64,000 bases of DNA from an uncultured Eubacteriales bacterium. GTDB taxonomy: Bacteria; Bacillota; Clostridia; Oscillospirales; CAG-272. The translations under genes and the position numbers were made by a program. A model generated the notes under the pieces. The model worked only from the letters and a program-made list of their open reading frames with translations. It did no database searches and was not told where the DNA came from. The DNA lies in assembly GCA_934434925.1 (NCBI GenBank), contig CAKSAC010000005.1, positions 45,525 to 109,524 on the forward strand. The letters run 5' to 3'. Every line of letters begins with the position of its first letter. Positions within the stretch are counted from its first letter, which is position 1. Of this stretch, positions 27,609-36,233 are shown piece after piece.

Positions 27609-29549
27609 TCATTTCATCCGGAAATCCAGCGCATAAGGGAGCGGATGCGCCGCAAGAACCTGCCGATCATCAGGGGCGACGATCCCCTCGCGCTCCATCA
27701 CCAGCCGATAATAGTCGGTATATATCCGCGAGACGGCATACTCCCCTTCCCTTAGATCTGGCACAACCAGCCCCTCGTTCAGAAACTCCGGCACGGCCGA
27801 AAGTTCGCCGAGCGCCACATAGGCCATGGCAAGATACATCCGAATGCGCCCGTACTGCCGAATCTCTTCCGGGAAGGTCGGATAGGCTTCGACGAGATCG
27901 CGCTCTCTTCCGGCGCGCAGGCAGACCTCGGCGTACAGGCGGGCCGTATCCCGCGTGAAAGAGGCGGCCGACGCAATCGGAGCCAGCAGTTCCAGCGCGC
28001 GGGCGTGATCTTTCTTCACGCAGGTCGCAAAGCAGGCGGCCGCCGCCAGAACCCCGTCATCCCCGCCGCTCTCCACGGCTTTATCGAGATAGCGCCCGGC
28101 ATCGTCTTCCTGATGGTTGCAAAACGCTATGACAGCGGCGCGGAGCCACGCCTGCGCGTTATTCTGCGGGTTTTGAAGGATCAGGGCGAGAAGCTCCGGG
28201 TGATGGACGAATTCCGTCTCTTCTGTTGCGTTGGCCGGCCGCCCCTCCGCCAGCTCTTGATAAAACGCATAGGCCGCACGGTCTTTCCCCATCGGGAAGT
28301 CGGCCAGCGAAGTAAGCGGTCGCCCGTAAATTTTTTCGGCCAATGCTCCGCGGCCGCTCCCGTATTGCGTCGGGGTGAATGTCTTTTCTTCCGGAAACGC
28401 GGGGATCCGATCAATTTCCGCGCGGGCGGTACGACCGATTGTCTGTACCGCTTCGGTATAACCGGCGGGGAGGTTCCCAAAATCGGCCGGACAATAAACT
28501 TCACACCACCGAACCCGCTCACGCGGACCGAGCGACAGATATTCAAATTGCGTACGGGAAAGTCCGGCCTGGATTTCCAGGTACGGGTCGCTCCCATCTT
28601 CACGGGTCAACCATGCGTTCCAGTGACGGCCGCCGTTCTGGTTCCCCCAAAGAAACATTTTCCGCCCGATGAGTTCGCGGGTGGAAACATGCAAAAGTCC
28701 GCGCCCGGTGGCGGTATCCAGCGAACAAATCCATTTGTCCGATTCGTCCGGGATATCAAAGAAATAGTCGATAGCGCGGGAGGCCGCTTCCGGGTAAGAG
28801 ATATCGCTTCCGTCGCCGTCGGGGTCAGGGATCGGTTTTTTGGATATCCGGTAGCCGCCCTCCGCATAGGAAGTAATATAGGAACGCTCGGCCGGCACCA
28901 ATACGCGGGTGGTCGGTTTTTGCGCCACCGCGATATTCGACCACCAGTACAGATCGGTCGGTCGGTCGGTCACGTTTTCGACCGTAAAGAAAGCCGCGAG
29001 ACGTTCCTCTTCCAAGGTAAAATACATGACGTACACCAAGCCGCGGATCGGCTCGTATTCATACATTTTGAGATATTCCCGCCCGTCACGCCCGATGGCC
29101 GTACCGGCAAAAAGCGGGCGGTTCGTCAGGGGGGAATGTCCTTTGATCCCGAGGTTCCATTCGACCCCGCCCGCAAACCAGGCGTTGCAAAGCGCCAGAT
29201 TCCCGAACCGGATCTCCTTATTTTCGTAAATCACATCTTCGCCGCGCCGTTTATCATAGAGCGAAAAAAGACGGCCGCCGAGTTCGGGCAGGAAAACGGC
29301 GCGCAGGCAATCGTTTTCAAGAATCGCCGCCCGGTAAATCGTCCTGACGGGGGTTCTGTCATATCCGGTCTGCATCTTCCACGGCAGAACGCCGGCAATC
29401 ATCCTTTTCCCGATCCGGTCGCGCTCGGGGCCTGTGACGCTTTCATCACAGTGAAAATACGGCACACTGTCGGCCGCGGAAAAATCGGGAATGCGGCTGT
29501 CGGGGCCCAGCGTAGCCGTCGGAATACAAATTTCTTTCCAGCTCAGCAT
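27609..29549 (-). CDS. DUF5107 domain protein with C-terminal TPR-like repeats
   Basis: 646 residues. The N-terminal ~400 resemble the aldose-epimerase/galactose-mutarotase-like DUF5107 fold: LRAVFLPELGGRLFSLYDKRRGEDVIYEN, AWFAGGVEWNLGIKGHSPLT, GNQNGGRHWNAWLT and LSLGPRERVRWCEVYCP. From ~450 onward it is alpha-helical, with TPR-like pairs (RAAVIAFCNHQEDDAGRYLDKAVESGGDDGVLA and so on). Cytosolic. DUF5107 proteins accompany carbohydrate-use loci; the reaction is not known. ATG 29549 is chosen for AAGGAGGGAGATTTT just upstream. First gene of a two-gene operon, divergent from an AraC regulator. Confidence 0.88.
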   Translation of the reverse strand: MLSWKEICIPTATLGPDSRIPDFSAADSVPYFHCDESVTGPERDRIGKRMIAGVLPWKMQTGYDRTPVRTIYRAAILENDCLRAVFLPELGGRLFSLYDKRRGEDVIYENKEIRFGNLALCNAWFAGGVEWNLGIKGHSPLTNRPLFAGTAIGRDGREYLKMYEYEPIRGLVYVMYFTLEEERLAAFFTVENVTDRPTDLYWWSNIAVAQKPTTRVLVPAERSYITSYAEGGYRISKKPIPDPDGDGSDISYPEAASRAIDYFFDIPDESDKWICSLDTATGRGLLHVSTRELIGRKMFLWGNQNGGRHWNAWLTREDGSDPYLEIQAGLSRTQFEYLSLGPRERVRWCEVYCPADFGNLPAGYTEAVQTIGRTARAEIDRIPAFPEEKTFTPTQYGSGRGALAEKIYGRPLTSLADFPMGKDRAAYAFYQELAEGRPANATEETEFVHHPELLALILQNPQNNAQAWLRAAVIAFCNHQEDDAGRYLDKAVESGGDDGVLAAAACFATCVKKDHARALELLAPIASAASFTRDTARLYAEVCLRAGRERDLVEAYPTFPEEIRQYGRIRMYLAMAYVALGELSAVPEFLNEGLVVPDLREGEYAVSRIYTDYYRLVMEREGIVAPDDRQVLAAHPLPYALDFRMK

Positions 29550-29574
29550 AAAATCTCCCTCCTTGTTTGTTTCC

Positions 29575-29603
29575 AGTATACCACCCTCCTCTTTTCGGTT
29601 CAA
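29575..29603 (-). promoter_or_regulatory. promoter of the DUF5107-glycosidase operon
   Basis: Minus strand TTGAAC (29603-29598), 17-base spacer, TATACT (29580-29575). A palindrome GTTCA-A-TGAAC at 29598-29608 overlaps the -35 box and is a candidate operator. Confidence 0.75.
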
Positions 29604-29636
29604 TGAACACATCGCATTCGTTTTTGTGTAAAACGA

Positions 29637-29665
29637 TTGTTTTTTCCCGTTCGATATGCTATACT
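29637..29665 (+). promoter_or_regulatory. promoter of the divergent AraC-type regulator
   Basis: TTGTTT (29637-29642), 17-base spacer, TATACT (29660-29665). Confidence 0.65.
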
Positions 29666-29716
29666 GCATACAGAAAGACCGTGAAGATTCTATATCGGTC
29701 TTTCGGAGGAAGAAAC

Positions 29717-30499
29717 ATGCGTTTTCAGATAGAAGAAATCTATACGGTCATTAAAAAAACCGAACGCCGCCCCTTTGATTTTTCCTGCCGGCGCAGGGCA
29801 TGGGACGGTTTTGTCTGTTTCACGCAGGGAGAAGGAGAGATTTCGCTGAACGGGCGCTCCTATCCGATCCGCCCGGGCGACGTGGTCCTTCTCAGGCAAG
29901 GGGATTCGTATCGTTTTTCGGTCGGTTCGCCCTGCACCTATATCACCTCGGCATTTGTATTATCCCCCTGCAAAGAACTGGAAGAACTTCCCCGTGTGGC
30001 CGAGCCGGAGCCGTCGCTTCTTCCGATGCTTGATGAAGCCGAATCCTTTTGGCAGCAACGGGCGGAAGACGGCTATATGCAGACCCTTTGGCGTATTCTC
30101 TGCCTCTATACCTCCCTCATCGGGAAGGCGCGGGAGAGCGCCGCCGTCCGCGTATCGGACAGTTATCGGGAGGCGGTCCGCTTTCTGCGGCAGAATTACG
30201 AGCGTGACTTCAAAGCGGAAGAGCCGGCGGCCGCCTGCCATCTCAGCCCTTCCCGTCTGCGCGCCCTCTTCCGGGAAAAGAGCGGGATGAGCGTGCTGGC
30301 CTACCGCGACCTTCTGCGGATGCGCCGGGCGCAGGAACTGCTGGCTTTTACCGAAGAGCCGATCCGGGAGATATCGCTGTCGCTCGGTTACTGCGATGTC
30401 TATTATTTTTCAAGAACCTTCCGCCGGCTGTGCGGAATGCCGCCGGGCGAATACCGCCGCCGGCAAATTTCCCCGCCGCAAGAGCCTGCCGACCGATGA
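29717..30499 (+). CDS. AraC-family regulator, likely of the DUF5107 operon
   Basis: 260 residues: an N-terminal cupin (FTQGEGEISLNGRSYPIRPGDVVLLRQGDSYRF) and C-terminal AraC DNA-binding domain (HLSPSRLRALFREKSGMSVLAYRDLLRMRRAQELL, then IREISLSLGYCDVYYFSRTFRRLCGMPPGEYRRR). Start ATG 29717 after CGGAGGAAGAAAC. Divergent from the DUF5107-glycosidase operon with a shared 167-base regulatory region, so a local activator role is likely. Its last codons (after the second helix-turn-helix) are encoded by the first of three 32-bp tandem repeats that span the stop codon. Confidence 0.92.
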   Translation: MRFQIEEIYTVIKKTERRPFDFSCRRRAWDGFVCFTQGEGEISLNGRSYPIRPGDVVLLRQGDSYRFSVGSPCTYITSAFVLSPCKELEELPRVAEPEPSLLPMLDEAESFWQQRAEDGYMQTLWRILCLYTSLIGKARESAAVRVSDSYREAVRFLRQNYERDFKAEEPAAACHLSPSRLRALFREKSGMSVLAYRDLLRMRRAQELLAFTEEPIREISLSLGYCDVYYFSRTFRRLCGMPPGEYRRRQISPPQEPADR

Positions 30500-30573
30500 T
30501 CGCCCCGCCGCAAGAGCCTGCCGACCGATGATTGCCCCGCCGCAAGAGCCTGCCGACCGATGATTGCCCCGCT
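30471..30573. repeat. 32-bp tandem repeat, three copies, across a stop codon
   Basis: Units at 30471-30502, 30503-30534 and 30535-30566, nearly identical, plus a short partial copy. The AraC stop codon (30497-30499) is inside unit 1. Confidence 0.95.
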
Positions 30574-30581
30574 ACCGTCAA

Positions 30582-30615
30582 AAAACCGCCGCGGATAGCG
30601 GCGGTTTTGCTTTGC
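30582..30615. terminator. bidirectional terminator between converging AraC genes
   Basis: AAAACCGCCGC / GCGGCGGTTTT (30582-30592, 30598-30608); T-runs on both strands. Confidence 0.92.
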
Positions 30616-30624
30616 AAAGGCTCT

Positions 30625-31452
30625 TCAGGATTCTTTTTTATGCGTTCTGCCGGAGGGCGTGTATCCCATCAGTTTTTTATACGTGCGCGAAAAATAGGAA
30701 AGGCTGTCAAATCCGCAGGCGCTTGCCGCCTCTGTGACCGACATGCCACGCATCAGATATTCTTCCGCTTTTTTGCATCGGAGCGTGTTGATATAGGTAA
30801 ACAGCGTTTGCCCCATATAATGCCCGGCCCGGCGCGCCAGATGATATTTCGTCACCCCGCAATATGCGGCAAGCGAATCGAGCGTAATTTCCTCGGCGAT
30901 ATGGTCGTTGATATACTCCAACGCCTTTCGGACGCACGCGCCGGAAGAGCTGTCGGCAGAGGGCGGGGCCTCCGATGCCGGAATGGCATGTTCGGTACAG
31001 AGATTGATCAGAACCGCCAGCACGGCAATGCGGAGTCTTGCGGCCTGCAGGCCTGTCGGCTCCCGCCGGTATTCTTCCATCCGGGTCTTGACGGCGAGAC
31101 AGAGTTTTTCGGTCTTTTCATCACGGAAGAAACTCTCAAACCGATATTCGTCGGGTTTTATGCCGTTTTCCGCGCAAAACCCCTCGTCAAAAATCAGGCA
31201 GTGATAATCGACCGCCGTTTCACTGTAAAGCCGGTGAATGGTCTCGGAGTTCACCACCGCCAGATCATGCGCCGAAAGCGCGGCGTTTTCCCGCCCGCAT
31301 TGCACGCGGCAGTTCCCCGCTTCCACCATCAGGATTTCAAGGTTCCGGTGCCAGTTGCAAACGCATTCGCGCTGATTTTTCAGTACCGAATACTTGAAAG
31401 GGCAAAGGGCGTCCTCTTTCAGATTCATATGATGTTCATACCGTTGAACCAC
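30625..31452 (-). CDS. AraC-family regulator, likely of the oxidoreductase-isomerase operon
   Basis: 275 residues: N-terminal cupin sensor (HRNLEILMVEAGNCRVQCGRENAALSAHDLAVVNSETIHRL) and C-terminal AraC domain (ITLDSLAAYCGVTKYHLARRAGHYMGQTL, then VTEAASACGFDSLSYFSRTYKKLMGYTPS). The GTG at 31452 has GGAGG seven bases upstream; a second candidate is ATG 31428. It is divergent from an oxidoreductase and sugar isomerase pair and shares a 146-base region with two inverted repeats, so it probably controls them. Confidence 0.92.
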   Translation of the reverse strand: MVQRYEHHMNLKEDALCPFKYSVLKNQRECVCNWHRNLEILMVEAGNCRVQCGRENAALSAHDLAVVNSETIHRLYSETAVDYHCLIFDEGFCAENGIKPDEYRFESFFRDEKTEKLCLAVKTRMEEYRREPTGLQAARLRIAVLAVLINLCTEHAIPASEAPPSADSSSGACVRKALEYINDHIAEEITLDSLAAYCGVTKYHLARRAGHYMGQTLFTYINTLRCKKAEEYLMRGMSVTEAASACGFDSLSYFSRTYKKLMGYTPSGRTHKKES

Positions 31453-31470
31453 CCTCGTTCCTCCATAATA

Positions 31471-31508
31471 TCAATATATTGAAAAAATCGGGCAAGATAT
31501 TGCTTGCC
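31471..31508. promoter_or_regulatory. candidate operators in the divergent AraC/oxidoreductase region
   Basis: Perfect palindrome TCAATATATTGA (31471-31482) and inverted repeat GGCAAG-N6-CTTGCC (31491-31508), the latter overlapping the -35 box at 31504. Binding by the AraC protein is inferred. Confidence 0.5.
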
Positions 31509-31533
31509 TTCCCCTCTCCTTTTATTATATACT
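31504..31533 (+). promoter_or_regulatory. promoter of oxidoreductase-isomerase operon
   Basis: TTGCCT (31504-31509), 18-base spacer, TATACT (31528-31533). Confidence 0.7.
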
Positions 31534-31598
31534 GCAAACAGGGAAATGTCAACCGCCCCTCTTTACGGCGGAAAAAAGACAAAAAAGGAGAAAAAATC

Positions 31599-32606
31599 AT
31601 GAAAGCTGCAATCATCGGGAACGGCTACATCAGCAAAAATCACCGGGAAGGTTTTGCGGAACTGAAACAGGAAGGCTCCGATATCGAATTGGTTGCCTTG
31701 TGCGACATCCGCCCCGAAATGCTCGAGAAAAACTCCGGAGAACGGCTTTATACCGATCCGGATGAAATGCTGGCGGCCGAAAAAGATCTGGATTTTGTCA
31801 TCATCTGTCTCCCCACTTTCCTGCACGCGGAATACGCAATCAAGTGCATGCGCGCCGGGTTACATGTCCTTTGCGAAAAGCCGATGGCCCTGACCGTGGC
31901 GGAAGCCGAAGCCATGCTTGCCTGCGCGAAAGAAACCGGCAAAAAGCTGATGGTGGCGCATTGCTGTCGTTTTGACAACGAGCGGCTTGCCGTCAAGGAA
32001 TTCGTTGATGCGGGAAGTTTCGGGAAACCGGTTTCCGCCGTCTTTACCGCAACCGGCGGTCAGCCGCGCTGGGGGTATGAAAACTGGTTCGCGGACGAGA
32101 AGCGTTCCGGTGCCTGTATGCTGGATTTGCAGGCGCACAACCTTGACCTTATCAACTGGTTCTTCGGCGTTCCCGACAGCACCTGCACCATGGCAAAGCA
32201 GTGTTGCCCGGACTTCACGGGATACGGCACCGTCTATTCCAATCTTGCCTATGATAACGGATTGATTGTCTTTTCGTACTGCGACTGGGGCGTTCCGGTG
32301 AACAAAAACCAGGCCCGCGTTCTCCGGATCAATTTTGAAAAGGGATATATCTATCTTGACCGTGCCATCAGCCCGCAGGTCACAGCCGTGGGGTATGACG
32401 GAAGCGTGACGGAGATCAAAACGTCTCATCCCTTCCCGAGCAACCAGCAGTTCCGCTGTGAGATCGAATACTTTGCCAACTGCATCAAAAACGATATTCA
32501 CCCCGATTTCTGCCCGCCCGAAGCGTCCGAAATGGCAATCGCCGTCATGCGGGCGCAGGAAGCATCCGCCGACGGAAAGGGTACGCTCGTCCGGATCGAA
32601 AAATAA
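31599..32606 (+). CDS. Gfo/Idh/MocA family oxidoreductase
   Basis: 335 residues. Rossmann motif AAIIGNGYISKNHREGF, catalytic-region CEKPMALTVAEAEAML, and C-terminal domain with SGACMLDLQAHNLDLINWFFG. Probably an NAD(P)-dependent sugar, polyol or inositol dehydrogenase. Start ATG 31599 after AAAAGGAGAAAAAATC. It is followed 33 bases later by a sugar isomerase/epimerase-like gene, forming a typical oxidation-isomerisation pair. It is only distantly similar to the oxidoreductase at 18251-19303, so not a recent duplicate. Confidence 0.92.
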   Translation: MKAAIIGNGYISKNHREGFAELKQEGSDIELVALCDIRPEMLEKNSGERLYTDPDEMLAAEKDLDFVIICLPTFLHAEYAIKCMRAGLHVLCEKPMALTVAEAEAMLACAKETGKKLMVAHCCRFDNERLAVKEFVDAGSFGKPVSAVFTATGGQPRWGYENWFADEKRSGACMLDLQAHNLDLINWFFGVPDSTCTMAKQCCPDFTGYGTVYSNLAYDNGLIVFSYCDWGVPVNKNQARVLRINFEKGYIYLDRAISPQVTAVGYDGSVTEIKTSHPFPSNQQFRCEIEYFANCIKNDIHPDFCPPEASEMAIAVMRAQEASADGKGTLVRIEK

Positions 32607-32639
32607 GCCGGACGGGTCAGAAAACATACGAAGGAGTTT

Positions 32640-33515
32640 ATGATGAAAACCTGTATCAGCCTTTACAGTTATTGGAACCTTGTCAAGGAACACAAAATGA
32701 ACCATTATGAAGTCATGGACGAGATCAGCCGGCTCGGGTGCGACGCAGTAGAATTTCAGATTTTTGATGCCTCTGTTCCCGAAGGAAAAACCATGGCCGA
32801 CTACATACGCGATCTGCACGCCTATGCCGTCAAACTCGGTCTTGACGTGCCGATGCTCACGATGCAGGCAAATCTGTACGGTCCGAAAGCGGAAGAAGAT
32901 TTCAACCGTCTTTGCGGCCTGCTGGATGTGGCCTCGGAATGCGGGATCCGGTTTCTGCGCTTCGACGTGACTTACAGTTTTTTGGGGACCGAGCCGTGCC
33001 GCTCCTATAAAGCGATCATTCAATCGGTCGCGCCGCATATCCGGCGGCTGGCCGACTACGCCGAAGAAAAGGGGGTCACAGTCTGTTCCGAAAACCACGG
33101 AAGAATCATGCAGGACAGTTACCGGATGGAAGAGCTTTTCTTTGCGGTCAATCACCGGAATTATAAGCTCTTATGCGACATCGGCAATTTCGGCGGAGCC
33201 GATGAAAATTCGGCTGTTGCCGTTTCAAAACTCCTGCCCCATATCTGCTTCGTCCATGCCAAGGACTCGATCCTGCGGGACGGTATGATGTACGACCCCG
33301 GCCGGGGGTTCGGCCGTTCGAGAGGCGGCGAATATCGCCGTTCCACGATTTTCGGTCATGGAAACGTACCGACCTATCAGATTCTGCGCGCGATCGGAAC
33401 TTCGGGATACGACGGCTATGTTTCTCTGGAATTTGAAGGAATCGAGGAACCGAAGATGGCGGTCGAAATCAGCATGGAAAATCTGAAACGTATGCTGGCC
33501 GACATCGAAAAATAA
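32640..33515 (+). CDS. sugar phosphate isomerase/epimerase-like TIM-barrel protein
   Basis: 291 residues of the xylose-isomerase-like (AP endonuclease 2 superfamily) barrel. Metal ligands are visible at strand ends: Glu in VCSENHG, Asp in LLCDIGNFGG, His in CFVHAKD and Glu in VSLEFEGIE. Such enzymes isomerise or epimerise keto-sugars or inosose intermediates made by Gfo/Idh/MocA dehydrogenases. Start ATG 32640 (or ATG 32643) after AAGGAGTTT. Second gene of the operon; strong terminator 16 bases after its stop. Confidence 0.9.
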   Translation: MMKTCISLYSYWNLVKEHKMNHYEVMDEISRLGCDAVEFQIFDASVPEGKTMADYIRDLHAYAVKLGLDVPMLTMQANLYGPKAEEDFNRLCGLLDVASECGIRFLRFDVTYSFLGTEPCRSYKAIIQSVAPHIRRLADYAEEKGVTVCSENHGRIMQDSYRMEELFFAVNHRNYKLLCDIGNFGGADENSAVAVSKLLPHICFVHAKDSILRDGMMYDPGRGFGRSRGGEYRRSTIFGHGNVPTYQILRAIGTSGYDGYVSLEFEGIEEPKMAVEISMENLKRMLADIEK

Positions 33516-33531
33516 TCTTTCTCCCGCGTGA

Positions 33532-33567
33532 AAAAGTCCGCCCTCTGTGCAGAGGGCGGATTTTTGC
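33532..33567. terminator. terminator after isomerase gene
   Basis: TCCGCCCTCT / AGAGGGCGGA (33537-33546, 33551-33560), loop GTGC, T-run on the plus strand and a shorter T-run on the minus strand. Confidence 0.93.
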
Positions 33568-33646
33568 TGAAATCTTTCTGTTTTTCAAGCGTCTGCTTGA
33601 TAGAATTCTATCCAAAGAGCCGGCGCGCGGGTTTTTCTTTTCAGAA

Positions 33647-35392
33647 TCAGCCGACCGGGGTCGGGAGAAGGTCTTCTTCCGGGTTCCGGCCGGCGAGGGC
33701 GGCATACAAGCCGCCTTTTTTCATCAGTTCTGCATGTGTGCCGCGCTCCCGGACTCCTTCGCTGTCAATGTAAAGGATTTCATCGGCGCGGCGCACGGTG
33801 GAAAGGCGGTGCGCCACCACGATGACCGTCCGGCCGTCGGACAGTTCCGCAAGACTCTTCTGGATCATCTGTTCCGTGATGTTGTCAAGCGCGCTGGTGG
33901 CTTCATCCAGGATCAGCACCGGCGGGTTTTTCAGGAAAGCGCGGGCGATGGCAATGCGCTGCTTCTGCCCGCCGGAAAGTTTCACGCCGCGCTCTCCGAC
34001 GATGGTATGATACCCCTCCGGCAAAGAAGAGGCGTATTCGTCAATATCCGCAAGGCGCGCCGCCCGGCGCACTTCTTCATCGGTGGCGTCCGGCTTTCCG
34101 TACCGGATATTTTCGGCAATGTCGGCATTGAAAAGAAACACATCCTGCGAAACGATACCGATATTGCGCCGCAGGGATTCGCGCGTGACCGAGCGGATGT
34201 CCTGCCCGTCCAGAAGAATCCGGCCGCCCGACAGCTCGTAAAACCGGGGGAGCAGATGGCAAAGCGTGGTTTTCCCTCCGCCGGAAGGACCGACCAGCGC
34301 CAGCGTTTTCCCTGCCGGAATCCGGACGGAAATATCGTGCAGGACTTCCCCCTCGCCGTAAGAAAAGCTCACGTTCCGGAATTCGATATCGCCGCGGACC
34401 GGCCCGAGCGCGACGGCCCCTTCCGTATCGGTTTCAGTCGGGGTATCCATGATCTCGGTAAACCGGGTGAAGCCGGTCATTCCGTCTTCCAGTTGTTCTG
34501 AAAAGTTGATGAGTTTCGTAATCGGTTGGACAAAAATATTGACATAGAGCAAAAAGGCCACCAAGTCGCCGTAATTGATTCTTCCGTTCAGGACAAACAG
34601 CGCCCCGGAAAGCAACACGATCACATTGAGCAGATCGGTGCAAAGCCCCAATCCCGCATGGTATTCCGCCATAGCGTCATAGGCCATCTTGCGGGAAGAC
34701 AGAAAGCGGCCGTTGGCTTCATCAAATTTCTTTTCTTCCTTTTCATCCGAGACGAACGCGCGACTCACACGGATGCCGGAAATGCTGTTTTCGATCCCGG
34801 CATTGACTTCGGCGATTTCTTCACGGCTCAGGTGGAAAGCGTTCCGCATCCTGCGCCGGCGGGACGCGGCAAAAAGAATCATCACCGGCACGACCGCCAT
34901 GCTGATACAGGCAAGCGGGAAATTGATCCCCGCCATCAGCGCAAAGGAACCGATGAACAGAAGTACCGAAGTCAAAAGGTCCTCGGGGCCGTGATGCGCC
35001 AGTTCCGAAATATCAAAGAGGTCGTTGGTGATACGCGACATCAGGCTCCCGGTCTTGTTATTGTCAAAAAAAGAAAAGGGGAGTTTTTCCATATGACGGA
35101 AAAGGTCGCGCCGCATATCGGCCTGCATCTCGGCTCCCACATAATGCCCGAACCGCGAAATAAAATAGGTCAGCCCGGTCTTGAGAAGATATGCCGCCAG
35201 CAAAAGCCCGGCAAACAGGACGATCATGCGCAGATTTCCGGCCGGAATATAGATATTGATAATCGAACGCGAAAAAACCGGATAAATGAGATTACACGCC
35301 GAAAGCAGCACGGCAGCCAGCAGATCGAGCGTAAAAAGTCGGCGATAGGGCGCATAATACCCGAAAAACCGACGGATTTGTTTCCACTTCAT
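33647..35392 (-). CDS. ABC exporter, fused permease-ATPase
   Basis: 581 residues, a type IV (MsbA/LmrA-like) half-transporter. The N-terminal domain has six membrane helices (~residues 15-300), with coupling region ENSISGIRVSRAF. The nucleotide-binding domain has Walker A GPSGGGKTT, Q-loop IVSQDVFLFNADI, signature LSGGQKQRIAIARAFL, Walker B VLILDEATSALD and H-loop VVAHRLS. Works as a dimer exporting a lipid, peptide or drug-like substrate. ATG 35392 overlaps the preceding flavin-reductase stop by four bases (ATGA), so the two are co-translated. Confidence 0.93.
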   Translation of the reverse strand: MKWKQIRRFFGYYAPYRRLFTLDLLAAVLLSACNLIYPVFSRSIINIYIPAGNLRMIVLFAGLLLAAYLLKTGLTYFISRFGHYVGAEMQADMRRDLFRHMEKLPFSFFDNNKTGSLMSRITNDLFDISELAHHGPEDLLTSVLLFIGSFALMAGINFPLACISMAVVPVMILFAASRRRRMRNAFHLSREEIAEVNAGIENSISGIRVSRAFVSDEKEEKKFDEANGRFLSSRKMAYDAMAEYHAGLGLCTDLLNVIVLLSGALFVLNGRINYGDLVAFLLYVNIFVQPITKLINFSEQLEDGMTGFTRFTEIMDTPTETDTEGAVALGPVRGDIEFRNVSFSYGEGEVLHDISVRIPAGKTLALVGPSGGGKTTLCHLLPRFYELSGGRILLDGQDIRSVTRESLRRNIGIVSQDVFLFNADIAENIRYGKPDATDEEVRRAARLADIDEYASSLPEGYHTIVGERGVKLSGGQKQRIAIARAFLKNPPVLILDEATSALDNITEQMIQKSLAELSDGRTVIVVAHRLSTVRRADEILYIDSEGVRERGTHAELMKKGGLYAALAGRNPEEDLLPTPVG

Positions 35393-35985
35393 CGTTTTTC
35401 CCCTTTTTCTTTCCCCCGGCGCACGGCGGAAAAGCCGAATTTCCCGAGAAATTTGCCGAGCGCATAGTATTCTCCGTGCGCATATGCGCAAAGCCCGGCG
35501 CGTTCCAGGCACAGCCGGCCGTGTTCATCAAAAAGTTCCGGGCGCGCCGTCACCGATACGATGTCCGACAGGAACATATCGTGCGAACCGAGCGGCAGAA
35601 TCTCGCGGACGCGGCATTCGAGCGCCAGCGGCGCTTCCCGAAGCGTCGGAGCCGAAACGTTTTGCGACAAAACGGTGTGAAGGCCGCATTTTTCAAATTT
35701 ATCGACTTTGGCCCCGGTATACATCCCGCAATAGTCGGCCGCGCGGCAAAGAGCCTCCGTCGTCAGATGCAGGACAAACTCCCGGCTCTCTTTCAGCATG
35801 GCATAAGAATGGCGCTCCGGCCGGACGGAAATATAGGTCATCGGCGGGTGGGAATTTACAATCCCGCACCAGGCCACGGTCAACAGATTCTTCTCGCTCC
35901 CGCACTGCACGCTGACAAGGGCCGCCGGAACAGGCGACAGCAAAGTGGACGGGCGAAGCACCGTTCGTGTGTCTTTTTCTTCCAT
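35389..35985 (-). CDS. flavin reductase-like (FMN-binding split-barrel) protein
   Basis: 198 residues with the flavin reductase-like domain: LSPVPAALVSVQCG, LTVAWCGIVNSHPPMTYISVRPERHSY and EFVLHLTTEAL are typical FMN-binding segments. It probably binds FMN and transfers electrons from NAD(P)H or acts on flavin. Start ATG 35985 after CGGAAGGAGAAACAT. Co-translated with the ABC exporter downstream. The reason for the pairing is not clear. Confidence 0.88.
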   Translation of the reverse strand: MEEKDTRTVLRPSTLLSPVPAALVSVQCGSEKNLLTVAWCGIVNSHPPMTYISVRPERHSYAMLKESREFVLHLTTEALCRAADYCGMYTGAKVDKFEKCGLHTVLSQNVSAPTLREAPLALECRVREILPLGSHDMFLSDIVSVTARPELFDEHGRLCLERAGLCAYAHGEYYALGKFLGKFGFSAVRRGKEKGEKR

Positions 35986-36013
35986 ATGTTTCTCCTTCCG
36001 TTCCTGCTGTTTT

Positions 36014-36060
36014 TCCGGGTCGGGTGTTTTCCGGTCGGGTGTTTTCCGGTCGGATGTTTT
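36014..36060. repeat. 15-bp tandem repeat, three copies
   Basis: Units of CCGGTCGGGTGTTTT, one with an extra G, one with G-to-A, upstream of the flavin reductase gene. Confidence 0.88.
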
Positions 36061-36126
36061 GCCGGGCTTGCGGGAACCGTACCGCGTCTGTCTTCAAGGA
36101 TACCATACTGCCTTCGGTTTGTCAAC

Positions 36127-36150
36127 AAAAAAAGCCGCCGGAAGGCGGCA
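36127..36150 (-). terminator. terminator of the phospholipase D-like gene
   Basis: GCCGCC-TTCC-GGCGGC on the minus strand followed by TTTTTTTG, about 85 bases after the stop. Confidence 0.85.
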
Positions 36151-36233
36151 AAGACGGCGAAAGACCGGGATAAAGAAGAAAAAAGAGAAAAACGGCGAAA
36201 GACCGGGGAAGAAAACGGAAAACGGCACAAAAA

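Noticed and set aside
30471..30573. Three regularly repeated 32-bp units as a CRISPR array
   Set aside because: The repeats are contiguous, without unique spacers, and no cas genes are near.
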